Assembly: GCA_050084985.1 (NCBI GenBank)
Contig: JBITNC010000001.1
Coordinates: 196,230,001-196,294,000, forward strand
Direction: 5' to 3'
DNA from: Nageia nagi
Taxonomy: Eukaryota; Pinophyta
Length of the DNA: 64,000 nt
The position numbers and the translations under genes were made by a program. Of the stretch, positions 33,471-46,899 are shown one piece after another. How positions within the stretch are numbered: position 1 is the stretch's first letter; each line of letters opens with the position of its first letter. The notes below the pieces were generated by a model. The model did no database searches. It was not told the DNA's origin and saw only the letters and a list, made by a program, of their open reading frames with translations.

Positions 33471-36255
33471 AAATAAGATCATTGGTTGGTATTTTGGTAA
33501 TGTATTTGAGAATCAACTATACCAACTTAACTTCTTATACCTACATATAGACTATAAATACATTATTGATTATTTTGTTATTTTGAAGAATGCTCTAATA
33601 TAGTTTGTACACTTTTACAATACCCATTTATTTTATGATAAAATGCAAGATAGACATGGGGATGTACCCTACTTATGGATCAACAATTAGGAATGGGTGT
33701 TAGGCTAATGATAAACATGAAAATAGTGTACAGATACATGTATAGCTATGGATAACTACTCAAAGATGTTGAAATCCATGACTAGTAATAATATGTTTTC
33801 CAGTCAATATCATGTGATATAGTATGTTCTCCTATCTTCTTTATTTTCATTCTATGTGAAATAAAAGCATTGTACTATACTTGGCTTGAACATTTTCCTA
33901 GAATGTCTAAGATTGTTTCCCTTATCAATACAATTTATTTCGCAATCAGTAATTTATGTAACTCATCCAAAAATAAATAAGGCTTGTGCTTTATATTTTT
34001 TATTCTTATATTTTTTATATCTTATTGTAAGGTATGAGAAGGAGTTTTTTTAGGAAACAAGCATGCATCAATAATGGTTTTTATATCTTATTCTAAAGAT
34101 TAAGGAGAAGGATTTTATATCAAAAATATGCATGCAATAAATAAAATTATCTATGTTTCAAGAAGAAAAGAATAGTAACAGCAAATGAGGGGTTCATCAG
34201 AAAGTGTTCATTACCAAAGCAATAGTTTTAAATAAAATAGAGTATCATTGAACATAATTATCAACATCAAACTAAGACACATAGAGATATATTTTTCACC
34301 AGGTATAGAAGCCTAAGAATATTAGAAAAGGACCTTAATAGTTTGAACTTCATGCCCTTATAATGTCACATTACTAATGCCTAAGTTAGTAATAATTTAG
34401 TTTGAACTTCATATCCTTCAATAATTTATGGATTTATATACATGCTTGAATGCTTTTTGTAGTTATTCATATGTATACAAATACTAGATATTGAAAACTT
34501 ATTTTGAAAGTATAACATTCTTCATTTTTATCTTCAATTATAAATCATTTAATCATAAGAGATTCCAATAAGGAAACATTTACATACAAATGTAAACCAT
34601 GTTTTGAGGTGAAACAATAGATTCATATATACAAAGTAGCTATTACAATTAGGTGAAACATCAGAGTCGAGGCAATTGTGGGTGTTCTCAATCAACTCTT
34701 TATGATATGCAATTTTTTAAAAGATAATAGTTTTTATTAACTTTATTTAATTTTGTTATTTATTTTTTTAGTTAATATTTTTTTGGATAGTTTCAATATA
34801 AAAATATAACTAAAGAATCACAAATAGAGTATACAGAGGAAAGTATGCCACTATATGGAGTACCATTAACCTTCAAAGTACTTGACAACCACATCAAGGA
34901 AAATTTTGATCTCTCTAAAAATGCCTTGGTGCACATTTATTTTTATCCAAATGATTTGAATCCACTTACCATGAGTTAGGATGTTGATATAAGGAAATAG
35001 TTTGACTTGCCAACCCATCAACATTAAGGATTGTTCCTTGTGGTAGTGGCCATTAAGCTTATTTTTATGTCATTGTGTCCTTGATTGAGCCTCTTAATCA
35101 TAGATTTTGTGGTTTTGTTATAAATATATATTTTATGAATTGTAACCCTATTTTACATGTCTACATAATTTTATTAATGAAATATTCTATTTATATTTCA
35201 TGCTCTATACTCAATTCTTGTCATGGAGTTGCTTGTATTTGGAATTAGAGTTTTATAATAAACTTTTTATTGATGTATTATTTTTAGTTCAATAAATTAC
35301 TATCTTTGATTATTTATGGTGAGTTATCAACATGGTTATAAGAACCATATCAATGGGTACCATTGATAGATCCTACAAACTAAGATGTTAAAAGACTTAT
35401 CCATCTATATATCTACTAATTCCAGTCTATTATTTCCTTGGGAGTAAGTCTCATATCTCCTACATGTTCTCTTCATTTATATGATTAAATTTTGTTGTGT
35501 TATATTCAATCAAACACCATGTTCACTACATTATGGTGTTTTGGTTTATTTATATTCTTAAATGTACACATAGTCTATATGTTCATTGAGTGCAAAAAGC
35601 AACCAATAAATTACATGAAAATAAAGGTTCACAAAAAAATTTAAAAAATGGGAATAAGATCTCTAAAATATATTATACATAATGTAACCATTTTTGGGTG
35701 GAACTTCTTTTTTAGAACAAATATGATTTGATTCCTTAAAACATTTTCTAGAATATAAAAATTATTGTAGTAGTACTGAAGAAGGATAAAAACATACTAT
35801 GTGAAAGGAGTAGAATGATAACTTCCAAGATGAAAAATGAGAATTATTAGGTATAAAGTAATAGTGCATAAGAGAGACTGGAATGAAATTGAAATGCTCC
35901 AAAAATAAGTTTTGCACCTTAAGTGCTCATCAGTTTAGCTAATGAAAAAATATTTCAATCTATCTTATTTATATAGAATTCTCAAGCTAGTGGGTGCCAT
36001 GGTTGACATGCCACATTGTGAGAATTAAAAAAATATGTATTCCTGATATATGCCAAATTAGTTGTAGTGATTATCAATAAATATGATAGAAAGTACTAAA
36101 AAATAAGTAAAACATGATCCTATAGATATACACCCATAAATATGGGGTCATGATTATGAAAAAATTTCAAATCTTCAAACTCAATTTTGAAGGCTTTAGA
36201 TTCTCTAAAATGGAGTCATTCATTCTAAAAATTCAATTTTTTCATAAATTAGAAT

Positions 36256-36260
36256 CCTAT
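36256..36260. repeat. Target-site duplication of E1, left
   Basis: cctat, identical to 48629-48633. Confidence 0.85.
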
Positions 36261-36987
36261 TGTTATAACCAAAATAATAATTATTAGGTTTATTTACATA
36301 ATATTAAATTCACCAATTAACTATGAAATAACAATAAATCTATGACATGAAAGATGATAATGACCTAATTGACCTTGACCTACCAAAACTAGATTTATGG
36401 AAGATACAAACTTGTACTTTACCTATGATGATGAATAGAGGTGAGATTCAAATGAAAGAGGATAAACAATGAGCTTCCCTAAAACATGAAGCCACCAATC
36501 CAACCTCAACCTAGTAACAATGCCAAAAACCTAGTGATAATTCTTGATTACCATTCCAAAATACCTCACCCTTCCACTCAGTATCATTGTATCACCTTTG
36601 ATCCACCAAATCTTGCTCATGAGGGGATGAAATATCGCAGGAATATAGAGTTCAAAGTATAACAAAATCTAGAGATGATAGGTGAAGTTAAGAAATATTG
36701 GTCAAGATTGACACAATTATATTACCACCTATCAAGGATTCAAGATTATGTCATATCATATCATATATTTGATCATGCACAACACCTTCACCTTTATAAG
36801 CAATAGGTCTATTGCTAAGGCTCCTCATTAGGCTTATTATGTTGTTGAGTTGACCTATTACCTCAAAACATAAAGGTAGATGAGAGTGCACATGGAAAAG
36901 AACATTTATTTAATAAATTAAATAAATTATTTCAAATACCTAAAAGGGTATTTTAATTAAATTAAAATTCCCTTTTAGGTGTTAACA
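36261..36987 (-). repeat. 3' LTR of E1
   Basis: tgttataacc...ggtgttaaca, 727 bp. Just inside, the minus strand reads CAAAGTGAGGCATT before TGTTAACACC, a likely polypurine tract. The non-coding 36988-37870 follows. Confidence 0.9.
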
Positions 36988-37877
36988 AATGCCTCACTTT
37001 GAATATATTTTGATGCTTTTGAGATAAAGTAAGATCAAAACCTGGATTCAAAGTATAACAAGAAAAGTAAGAATATAGTCCTTGAAAATTTATGACATTG
37101 TAGTAGATTCAGATGCCCCAATTTTTTATCATGTTATACCCCCTCTTTGACTTGGTTGCAACATGATGGACCACTCATCATATGATCAATCCAAGGTAAA
37201 GAAAAAGGTACCTGAAAAGAGCTTAGATAAGAAATATTTTGCATAATATATCTCAAATATAAACATTAAACATCATGATATGGAAATTATGATAAGAAAA
37301 GAAAACCTATCCTTTGTCAATTACCCATCAATATGAGATAAAGATGATAAATAATTTAGATTGATCAGCTTGGTTTCCCAAGCCACCATGTTGCCATAGA
37401 TTTGGATATTAAGGACCCTTCCTTACAAAGGTACAAAATGATAAGATTGACCCTTCCTTACAAAGTCATCAAAAGATAAGAATAATCAACTTGGTTTTCC
37501 AAGACACCATGTTTCTATGGATTTACTGATAAAAGTTCCTCTTCCTTACAAAGGAGGCTAATGATATGAACAAAAATAAAATACCATATTGACATGTTTT
37601 GATAAGCAATTTTGTGAAAAGTATATGAAAGTAAAGGAACAAAATACCCTTTTTTGTTGATTTATCATGATAAGGAAGAGATGATCAATTTTTAAACTTT
37701 TTTGGATCACTTGAATCTAGCAGTGTCTCTAGGAATGTAGCAACATTGCCAACTTATAGCCTTGATTTCTTGAAATGTTAGTACAAAAAGATGAAGATAT
37801 GCATAATTATACGAAAAAGATCAAACATAAAACTTTTTCAAATGCATAACTTTGATTGGATTACGTTCTTCTTTACC

Positions 37878-38830
37878 TTAGATTATTGATAATTTATACA
37901 CACCTTTTTCATAATTTGAAATGACAATGTAAGGACCTATCCAGTTAGGTTCAAACTTATGTTTCTTTTCATTTTCTAGAGCTTTAGTGTTAGCAAGGTT
38001 TTCTATTAAGACTAGGTCACCATATTTGAACTCTTTAAGCTTGATATTTTTGCTATAGTATTTTTGTATTCTAGAATGGTAGACATGAAGGTGTTCTAAA
38101 GCATTAAACCATTTTTCATTTAAGAACTCTAGTTTGGCTAATCTAGCTTTCCTTATATCCTCATCGAGAATGAGACCATCTAGTGAGACATGAAGAGATG
38201 AGATTTCTAAATCAAGGGGAACTACAACTTCATCACCATACATTAAGGAGAAAGCAGTTTCCCCTAGGGAAGTCCTTATACTTGTTCTATAGGCTCAAAA
38301 ATCATAATGTAGTTATTCATGCTAATCATTACCATGTTTTATAATAGTTTTGGATAAGATACTCTTGATGACCTTATTAGAGGATTTGGCTTGACCATTA
38401 CCTTCAAGGTAATATGGGTAGATAACTTCCATTCAATACGATATTTAGCACAAAATTTCTTAACTTAATCACCTTTAAAGCTAATACCATTATCCATGAA
38501 CAATCAGAAGGCACACCATATCTAGAAATGAATTCAACAAGAAATTCAACAATCTTACCTCCTTTTGTAGACTTTTTAAGTATAGCCTCTGCTCATTTTG
38601 TGAAGTATTTTGTAGCTATAATGGTAAACTTATGGTCATATATTAAATAGGGTTAATTTTACCAATAAAATCAAGTGCCCTAATTGAAAAATACTAAGGA
38701 GATACAATAGAATGCAAAGCATGAGAAGGAGAAGGTTAAAGAGTAGCTTTGTTTTGACATTGTTCATATTTCTTGACATGTAATTCACAATATTCAAGCA
38801 TGGTAGGCTAATAATAACCTAGTCTAAAAA
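37878..38830 (-). pseudogene. E1 integrase remnant
   Basis: The C-terminal open piece (38243-37878, 121 codons) has VPLDLEISSLHVSLDG, the FKYGDLVLIEN block and FEPNWIGPYIVISNYEKG, typical of the gypsy integrase C-terminal domain. The core upstream (38243-38820) is broken but shows FGDFC-type and PYYP-type pieces in several frames. The HHCC zinc finger begins in the neighbouring open piece (HEVDMALYQAHDSECGG, about 38850-38900). Confidence 0.75.
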
Positions 38831-39560
38831 AAATTTGATAAATAAATTTAGCACTAAAGTTCCACCACATTCACTATCATGAGCTTGATAAAGGGCCATG
38901 TCTACTTCATGCCTCATTAAACATATAAGAAGAGAATCATCAAAAGATCTTATATATGATAAATCACTTATGATGACATACTTGGAAGCTAGCTTTTTAA
39001 GTCTAATTCTAGCATTATGATAAAAGAAAATAGGAACATCATCATCTTTAATATAACTAAAAATATCTTGATACCATTCACATGCATTGATACAAGTAGA
39101 AAAAAAGTAATGATCCTTAATGAAATATTCAGTAACAAAATCATGAGAAGGCTTACCAATATTTTTGATTGTGAGAATGGTATCTTCATATTCTATGGAA
39201 ATATTTGAAAGGAAAGTGACACTAGCTACAGAATTAGCATACCTATTATTATCTCTTGGAATGTTGTCAATTTCATACTCATTGAAGTAGATAAGGAGAT
39301 TCTCCACCATTTACTTGTATGGTTTCAACTTGGGATCTTGGGTGTTGTAGATGTTGGACACGTTCTTCATAATGAGTTTAGAATCACTAAAGATTTTGAT
39401 CCTTTTCACTTTCAAAAATATTGCATCCTTTAGACCTAAAATTAGAGCCTCATATTATACCATATTGTTAATGCAATCAAAGCTTAAATAGTAATACATA
39501 GGGATAACATCATCATGAGGGTTGATAAGAACAATTCCTATCCCCATGAAGAACCATCAA
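38819..39560 (-). pseudogene. E1 second (archaeal-type) RNase H and linker to integrase
   Basis: Open piece 39310-38819 (163 codons) starts MVENLLIYFNEYEIDNIPRD and N-R-Y-A-N-S-V-A-S, the decayed form of the R..N..ADALA block of the second RNase H in Tat-lineage gypsy elements. Upstream a broken frame gives IKIFSDSKLIMKNVSN. It ends in the integrase zinc finger region. Confidence 0.75.
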
Positions 39561-39759
39561 ATAATAAGGTGCATTCATCATTTTTTGTGAAATAAGTGAA
39601 AAATTGCAAGAATTCAAGCTCAATATTGGAGTAGTAGCATAGGGATGCAGCAAAAGCACTTGGTTCAAGGGTGTTCTAGTTATCTACTTCATTAGGAAAC
39701 TAATCATGCATGCTAGATACTTCATTTTGTGGATGATTGATAATGAAATTTGCTATAGC

Positions 39760-40305
39760 CTATTCCTTTATTGATTTCTGAGTGATAAAGATGAAATCAA
39801 ATTCTTGAACTAACATTACCCACTTGGAAGCCCTTCTTGATAGGTAGGACTTGGACATGATATATCTAAGAGGATCATCCTGAGCTATGGCATAGATTGT
39901 ATTTCCAAGCAGGTAATGTCTTAAATTTTTTATTGAAAAGACTATAGCAAAACATATTTTTTCAATTAGAATGTACCTTGTCTCATAATCAAGTAAAGTC
40001 TTACTTACATAGTAGATTTTCCTTTCCTTATTAATGTCATCCTTTTTAGCTGGTATTGCCCCTAATGCACTTAATATTGCTAAAACATAAAGTAACAAAC
40101 TCTTTTTCTAATTATAAAAGACTAAAATTAGAGCATTAGTAAGATACCTTTGGATGTTGTCCAGAGCCTTTTGATATTTTTCATCCCAAATGAATTTCTC
40201 ACCTTTATTTAGCGAATGAGAAAATGGGAAAGTCCTATCTACCAGTTGAGCAATGGACCTTCTAACTTCTCTCACTTTTCCTTGAAGACTTTTCAACTCT
40301 TTCAA
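39760..40305 (-). pseudogene. E1 RNase H remnant
   Basis: Open pieces 40305-40108 and 40098-39760. They contain GEKFIWDEKYQKALDNIQRYL (the RT-RNase H connection), then ERKIYYVSKTLLDYETRYIL and IEKICFAIVFSIKNLRHYLL and DPLRYIMSK, the standard gypsy RNase H order. At least one frameshift separates the two pieces. Confidence 0.85.
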
Positions 40306-40308
40306 GTT

Positions 40309-41250
40309 CTAAAGAGGAGTTAAATCAATAATGGCCAAAACTTTCTTGGGATCCACCTCTATGCCTATTCTTAAAATAATGAACCCAAGTAATTTACATA
40401 ATGATATTGCAAATGCACACTTTTGTGGTTTCAACTTCAACTTATACTCTCTCATCCTTTGGAAAATCTTTCTCAAATTTGAAATGTGATCATCTTTGGT
40501 TGTGGATTTGGCTAGGATATCATCAACATGTACCTCATCACTATCATGGATTATATCATGGAACATAATCACCATGGCTCTTTGATAAGTTGCATTTGTA
40601 TTCTTTAGACTAAAAGGCATGACCAGCCAAAAAAATGTGCCCCAAGGAGTAACAAAAGTTATTTTATGTTGATCAACCTTATTGATCCCAATTTGATTAT
40701 AGCCAAAAAATCCATACATGAAAGAAAAATTCTCATAGCTTGCTTTTGAATCTACAATCATATTAATGTTAGAAAAAGGAAAAGCATATTTAGGATATGC
40801 CTTGTTGATATCCCTAAAATATGTACATCTTATCTCACCATTAGGCTTAGTTATAGGCATAATGTTATAAATACATGGAGAATAATCAATGAGAACAATG
40901 AAACCAAAAACAAGATACTTTTTAATTTATTTTTTAATGGCAAGGGCTACGCTAGGATGCATCTTTCTAGGCTTTTGTTGAACTAGTTTGACATTTTCAT
41001 TAATAAATAGGTTATGAGTGACAAAATTAGGATCAAGACCAAGCATATCAAAATAAGATCAAGCAAAGATATCAAAAAAGTCTTTTAATACTAGATGGTA
41101 CCTTTCTTATTCTTCTAGGGTTAACTAAGCTCCTAATTTGATCAATTATGGATCCTCTTCGGTACTAATGTTTACGTCTACTATTTCTTCGTTAAGATAG
41201 TACGTGTCATCATTGAGTTGGGAAGGCATAGGCAATGCCCCTAGTCCTGC
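40309..41250 (-). pseudogene. E1 reverse transcriptase remnant
   Basis: A 183-codon open piece (40860-40309) holds NGEIRCTYFRDINKAYPK, the palm block with FMYGFFGYNQI (first catalytic Asp lost: usual FMD reads FMY), WLVMPFSLKNTNATYQRAM and the active site VHVDD (usual YVDD) in DEVHVDDILAKS. Upstream 40860-41250 is interrupted and corresponds to E2 55180-55430. Confidence 0.88.
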
Positions 41251-42003
41251 ATCCAAACTCAATCATAAGAGATGGGAATAACAAAATGGTGGTACTAGGA
41301 ACCTAGCACCATCGCCCCATTAAAGGATAGAAAGACTAACTATGAAAGATAAACTACCTAGACCTAGGACTGACTCTACAAAAAATGAATAAAAAATAAA
41401 TAAAAAATGAACAGAAATGAAAAGAAGGGTGAGGCTTTAACCTTTAATGTCTACATCATCTGTGCATACCTCCTTAGCAAAATATGCCTCATATCACAAG
41501 AACCATACTATGAGCCTCTTTTCACTGGACTTGGGGAACTCACTTCGTGCCCCTCGCTTCTCAAGGATGGCATCATCATTTATGAAGATGTCCACTCAAT
41601 CTGGAGCTCTAGGAGGTATGAATTGTCATGGACCACATTTTGATGATCTCCATGGATGGTTAAGTTTGAGAGGACCAATATAAATTGACATTTTAATATC
41701 TTCATAAGATGATTTATGCTAACTCAAATTTGGTAATAACCAATATTAAGGGTTATTATTAAGACCATGATCTTAAAATGTTAATCATATTTTTACTTAA
41801 TAACGAATATTAGTATCTTTTGAGTGTATACCTACTTAAAGGATTATTATTTAAATAATAATTATTTAGACCATTTTAGCATTATGGTGTTTAGATTTGA
41901 AGATTCAATATTAATTATCTTTTAAAATTTATTTGAATCTCTCAATATTTAAATGTGGAATTTAATTATTGTTGAGGAGGTTAAATTCAAGGATAAAAAT
42001 TAA

Positions 42004-42043
42004 TTTCCTTCCTCGCCATGCAATTTCCTTCTTCGCCATGCAA
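42004..42043. repeat. 20-bp tandem duplication
   Basis: tttccttcctcgccatgcaa followed by tttccttcttcgccatgcaa, one mismatch. A related phrase, tttcctcgccac, recurs at about 43231 on the other side of the PPR remnants. Confidence 0.9.
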
Positions 42044-42359
42044 GAAGGATGGATTTCTATTTATAGAATTTGAGGAATCATCTACGGGAGATGCGGAGGG
42101 AGATGTGGGAGAAGTGGGTGTTTAACAAACTCAATAACCTTTCCAGCTTCCTACGACATTCACGTCGGAGAGCTCTGAACAAAAGGTCTGGAAACAAAAA
42201 AAAATATATGCAAGCATGTTTGGCCTTCATGGTTGTGCGGGATATCAGAGGGAGTTTGGAACTTCATTGCCAAATTGCCCTTAAGACCTGAGCTGGGCAT
42301 GTGACTGCGTCGGTTGTGAGATGACAAGCCAAACTCTGTAATCGCATGAACTGCACAAA

Positions 42360-43150
42360 ACAGTCATGGGGAAATCGTCGAATGCGATGAGGAGAGTGGA
42401 CTATATTCCAAATAAAATACCAGTGTTAGAAAGAATAATTGCTTCTGTACCAGCAAAGCAAAAAGCTTGCAATTTCGTTGAGGTTGTTAACGACTCTTCT
42501 GGAACCGTTGTCAAAGTCTTAAAGAACCTGCTGTTATGTGATGACTGTTACAACGTGACCGATTATATCTCTAAGTTTATTACACTAATACTACCAGTTC
42601 AGTTCACCTTTCCCAGCGCCATCAAAGCATGCACAAAAATAGGAGATTTTCGCCAAAAATTATAATAAATCAAAGACCCTTTAACAACAGATTTCTATCA
42701 GATGTTGGGTTGTGAGTGCACCGGTAGTCACGCATGCAAAATGCGTAGAAAAGGGCGATGAATTGTTATACAAGATACATGATGCAAATGTAGATTCGGG
42801 GAGCGCAGTGACAACAGGATATACGTAAAATGGTTACGTTGACAAGGCGCAGTTTCGTGGAGTGCAGCGATCACAGGGCATGCACAGGAATTATACGTCA
42901 GACGGGCCTGCGAATTACTTGACAAGTTGTATGCTGCAAATGTGATTTCATGGAGTACAGCAACCGCAGGGCATGCACTGGATGGTTTTTTTTTGTTAAA
43001 TGGCTCTAAAGACTTTTCAGGAAATATAATAGTCAGACGCAAAAGCAAAACTCTACAACGTTACCGTCATTCTTCCCAGCGTGCACCAGCAGAAGACTAT
43101 GGACGCTTAGAGAAGGCACATACGGAAGACACAGTTCATGGCATGTACTG
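42360..43150 (+). pseudogene. Rearranged PPR-DYW gene fragments
   Basis: Open frame 42366-42665 contains VDYIPNKIPVL, then SGTVVKVLKNLLLCDDCYNV and TDYISKFI, which follow a DYW-domain C-terminus (GYVPxTxxVL...R.IKNLRVC.DCH...K.ISKI), and then, still in frame, QFTFPSAIKACTKIGDFRQ, which is an N-terminal PPR motif. Downstream frames give THAKCVEKGDELLYKIHDAN, a second ELLDKLYAANVISWST motif, and stops between. The order is scrambled (C-terminal piece before N-terminal pieces), so this is a composite of copied fragments, not a gene. It is richer in GC than its surroundings and differs from the PPR pseudogene at 10-12 kb. Confidence 0.75.
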
Positions 43151-43164
43151 ATTGGAGGTTATAA

Positions 43165-43246
43165 GTTGGGATTGCCTTTCCGCGTCACTTTTCTTAGTTC
43201 TAAGTTCTGCCAATGTGTTGGGATTGCCTTTCCTCGCCACTTTTCT
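43165..43246. repeat. Direct repeat pair, about 30 bp, period 52
   Basis: gttgggattgcctttccgcg (43165 on) and gttgggattgcctttcctcg (43217 on), both continuing to cacttttct. Confidence 0.85.
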
Positions 43247-45530
43247 GTAATGATGCATGGAATGCATCGAACAAAGGATATGCACCAAAATAGATGCATT
43301 TAGAGGTATGCTTGTGCTTTATCCTCATTAACTGATGCATGGTAATTTTGTTACTGATTTAGAGGTTAAAGGTTAACCTAAATATTAAGTAACTTAGTAA
43401 ATGGTTTGTGAATACTTGAATATTGGGAATATTTGAAAAGAACATATTTTAGAGTAATGAGTATATTACTCTGAAATATAAGTTTATGATTATTTTAAAG
43501 AATAACATCGTACAACATTTATACTTGGTCACTAAAAATAGATTATTTCTTTGGGTACATACTTTGGATATTATGTTTTGGCATTGTTTTTTTAGAGTCT
43601 CTTAAATAATGATATTATTTCATCCATGATCGTATTGGAATATTGAAGCATTTTATTATTGTTAAGAATATTAAGAGTCTTAATATGTATACATACGTTA
43701 AGGTTCAAATACTTTCATTAATGGTGGTGATACAAGCTATTATGTTCTTAAGGGATGTGTGGTAGTGTAAATTCCATATTTTTGATATTGAGGTAAATGT
43801 TTATCTAAACCTTGAATTTGAACTCTTAGAAAACACCTTTCATTGTATTTAAGGAAAACATCTTAGTTTTGATATTTAAAAGAAACACCAATTATTGTAG
43901 TAAGTGTTGTTAAACAGTGTCATATGTTATATGAATTGATATTTTAGGTTATGGAAAAATTTTTACAATTAAGTTATGGTGAAACCCTTAAATTACTGTT
44001 ACAATGTGTTTATGATTACCGTAACTAGTCTATATTTTCCTAGGAAATATCTTTTCTTAGGTGAAAGAAAAATATATTAGTTCAGTGGTTGATAAGATTA
44101 CCTAACATGTGTGGAGTCATTTTGAATATGTGTTTTATAAATAAGAACAAAATTGAATTTATGAGATTATATTATTAATGCCAATGGTAGACTTTGGTAT
44201 TATGAATATGTTTTCATTGAAATTGATGTGTTAATTTACTTTACCATTTGAGGTAGTATTACAAATATCATGCTACTTATAGACAAAGTATTATAAGTAC
44301 TTCTTCACTTACGATTATGATAGTTAGATATTTTGTATTGAATTGAGTTATTATGGATATTTGATCACCTTATAGTGTGATGAATAGCTTACCATAATAA
44401 TATGTTCTAATACTTGAAATTTGATATTATTTTTATAAAGTTGATATGAGAGACAAGTGATTATTATTAGCAATAGTTACATTATGTAGAATGTTAGCAT
44501 TGTTGGTATATTTAATTATGGAAAAATTAACAAATGCCTAAAGAGTACTTAGAGGATGAAAGCATAGTTGCATGTGATGCACTAAGTCATGAGTTTATGA
44601 TCCTTGTACGATTTGAAATAGTTGAGAACTTACTATTTTATGATTGTGGAATACTTAGGATATTGTGAAAGATTGAGTTCTCTTTACCATAAGAAACAAA
44701 TGGTTGAATGAGATGTACTAGGAATGATTGTGAAGTAATTTTTCATGCTTAAGTAGGTAAAGCATGTGAGTAGTTTGTAATTAGTTCTGGTAAGTTAATG
44801 AATCCTACTGTTATTTGATTACATCATCATCACATTACAATGAGAGTTTATTATTGAAGTACTTCCTAGTTAATAGTATAAAAATGTGTGGAGTACAATT
44901 GCATGTTGAATCCATGGAATGTGGTGGTACATTTAGTATTGAATTTATTGACACCTTATATTGTTAAGTTTCATAGTGCATTTTATGTACTTAATAAGAA
45001 ATATGACATGTGTAAATTGAGTGAATGACCCAATTTGTAATAATTTTATTATGGTGATAATAAACTATTATTAGGTAGCATAGCTAACAAGGATTTATCG
45101 AGAGCAAAAATGCTTAGGGTTTTTCCTGAGCATTAGCTCAAATCCTATGTTGTGGATGGATACATTGGTGTTTGGTTTTATGTCTTTTACTTTTATGTAT
45201 TATTTCAATAAGTTGTTCATGTGGAATGTTTTAGTATTAAATAATGATCTTGAATTTAGCATAATGTTCTAAGTTATGTTTTACTTTGAGAAGATATTTT
45301 GTTAAGTTATTAGATTTGATTTATATGATGTAAGAAAAAGAAGACAATATTATATCAATATTGAATTGATGACTTTTGAATATGCTTATTAATGATTTTT
45401 GAATCAATTTTAATTTAAATGACCAATATAATTAAATATTGAAACATATTTAGTTTTTTGGGTGGAACTCACCTAAAATTTATGTACTTATAAAAAAAAT
45501 CAGTGTGGGTTTTTAGAGTGAGATAGTGGT
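43247..45530. other. Gene-free right half of the E1 insert
   Basis: AT-rich with no coding region recognised. One notable stem-loop at 43444-43479 (agagtaat / attactct core, 15 pairs including one G-T, 6-base loop). Confidence 0.5.
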
Positions 45531-45597
45531 TCTTTACCTGAATAGTAAGCTTGTAATTACTTTATTACACCATGCATCATCCCACAATGCAAACACT

Positions 45598-45697
<100 letters not shown>

Positions 45698-46133
45698 TGT
45701 GGTATTTTTCATTGTTGTCCACATGTTCAATCACTAGAATTGATGAAGATAAGCTAGTTGTAAAATCATCAAACCCAACACTAGTTGGTATTTTGTGTTG
45801 ACCATCATTTTGAATGGGCTCTATAATACACTTCTCATTCTTACCTAATCCTTTTTCACCATATGAACATTTATGCATATTCATTAGAAAAAGCATAATC
45901 AATGCTATTGAAATGCATATTGACCTAACTTGGTATTTTTATGAAATAGGAGCTATATATTTATTATCAGATGCACTTTTTTCTTTGTGTTCTTAATAGA
46001 GGACATTCACATATTCAATTATATCATTGTTCTTCTCAAGAATGGAGAGACAACACTCAACTTCAGTCTCCTTCTACCAAAAGCATTAAGTTTATAGGAT
46101 TACAAGGGGTCATCTGAGCTCTCTAAAGTCCTC

Positions 46134-46700
46134 TCAAGTTATGTACGCTTTAATACTTACCTCTTTTGGGGTGATAGTTGTGACAAGTTTTGGTGCATAT
46201 TCCTCACTTTCGACCAAATCATGAGGGATCCAAAACCTCTTAGCTACGTGACACACATCTATAGGATTATCCTTTGCATGAATAGTAACATGCTTTCCTT
46301 TATGCATAAATTTAATTGATCGATCTAATGTGGATGTAATATCCCTAATCTTATGGATCCATAGTTGACCAAGCAACAAGTTATATGGCAATTTCACTTG
46401 AAAAATAAACTTTTTGATGAACCATTTTACCACCTACTTTAATAGGCATAGATACATATCCAATACATTCTTTTTAGTATTATCAAACCCCTTAATGCTA
46501 CTACTGATTCTTTTCATTTTTACATATATGAAAGGAAAGTATTTTTGTAATAATTCAATTGAACATATATTGAAATTTGAACTAGTATCAATCAAATCTT
46601 TTTTTAATAGGAACACCATCAATGTTAACATGAATATACAGTACTAAATTTTTCTCAATAATATCTTCATTAGGCAATTCACTTTCTTAAAATGAAAGCA
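46134..46700 (-). pseudogene. E1 protease remnant
   Basis: Open pieces 46631-46434 and 46433-46134. The first has KKDLIDTSSNFNICSIELL, the aspartic protease site with the usual D-T-G altered to D-T-S, then IKGFDNTKK. The second has LPYNLLLGQLWIHKIRDITS, the second half of a retropepsin-like domain in this lineage (YN.LLGRPWIH). Confidence 0.8.
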
Positions 46701-46899
46701 TGTTATAAACTAAATCAATATCAAGATTGCCTACTAATTCATGAGGCTCATATTATATCTTGCAATGATATAGCAATTTCTGCAATTACTTCCTTAGGAT
46801 CATACATGCATTTGTTCTATGAACTTTAACTTTATGATACTTGCAAAATTCCACTTCCTTGTACCAACTAGGTTTATCATCATGAGGACTTAGCCCTTA

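Larger units (their letters stand above)
32445..36260 (+). repeat. Tandem macro-repeat, unit a, left part
   Basis: First unit of a tandem array. The landmark gaggaatggtt lies at about 33271 here, 49927 in unit b and 63275 in unit c. After removing the gypsy insertions E1 and E2 the spacings are about 4.28 and 3.97 kb. Unit a continues at 48634 after E1. It has about 330 bp (near 35280-35640) not present in unit b. Similarity to the other units starts near 32445. Confidence 0.8.
41630..45530. mobile_element. Insertion nested in E1 (unclassified), carrying PPR fragments
   Basis: E2 reads continuously through cttactatatagatccattcttacctcc (54690-54717), whereas E1 matches it only up to about 45535 on one side and from about 41617 on the other, so about 3.9 kb was inserted here. 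Neither LTRs, long inverted repeats, Helitron ends nor a target duplication could be found; 7-bp ggaccac/gaaccac ends are too weak to call. Contents: gene-free 41640-42000, tandem 20-bp repeat 42004-42043, PPR remnants 42360-43150, a 30-bp repeat pair near 43165 and 43217, then gene-free AT-rich DNA to 45530. Confidence 0.6.

Noticed and set aside
32060-33600. A fused DnaJ-CAT gene
   Set aside because: Stops interrupt both parts, the DnaJ HPD is lost, and nearly 0.8 kb without coding sequence separates them; only the CAT part recurs in units b and c.
41630-45530. Helitron as carrier of the PPR fragments
   Set aside because: No TC start, CTRR end with hairpin, or A/T target could be fitted to the insertion borders.
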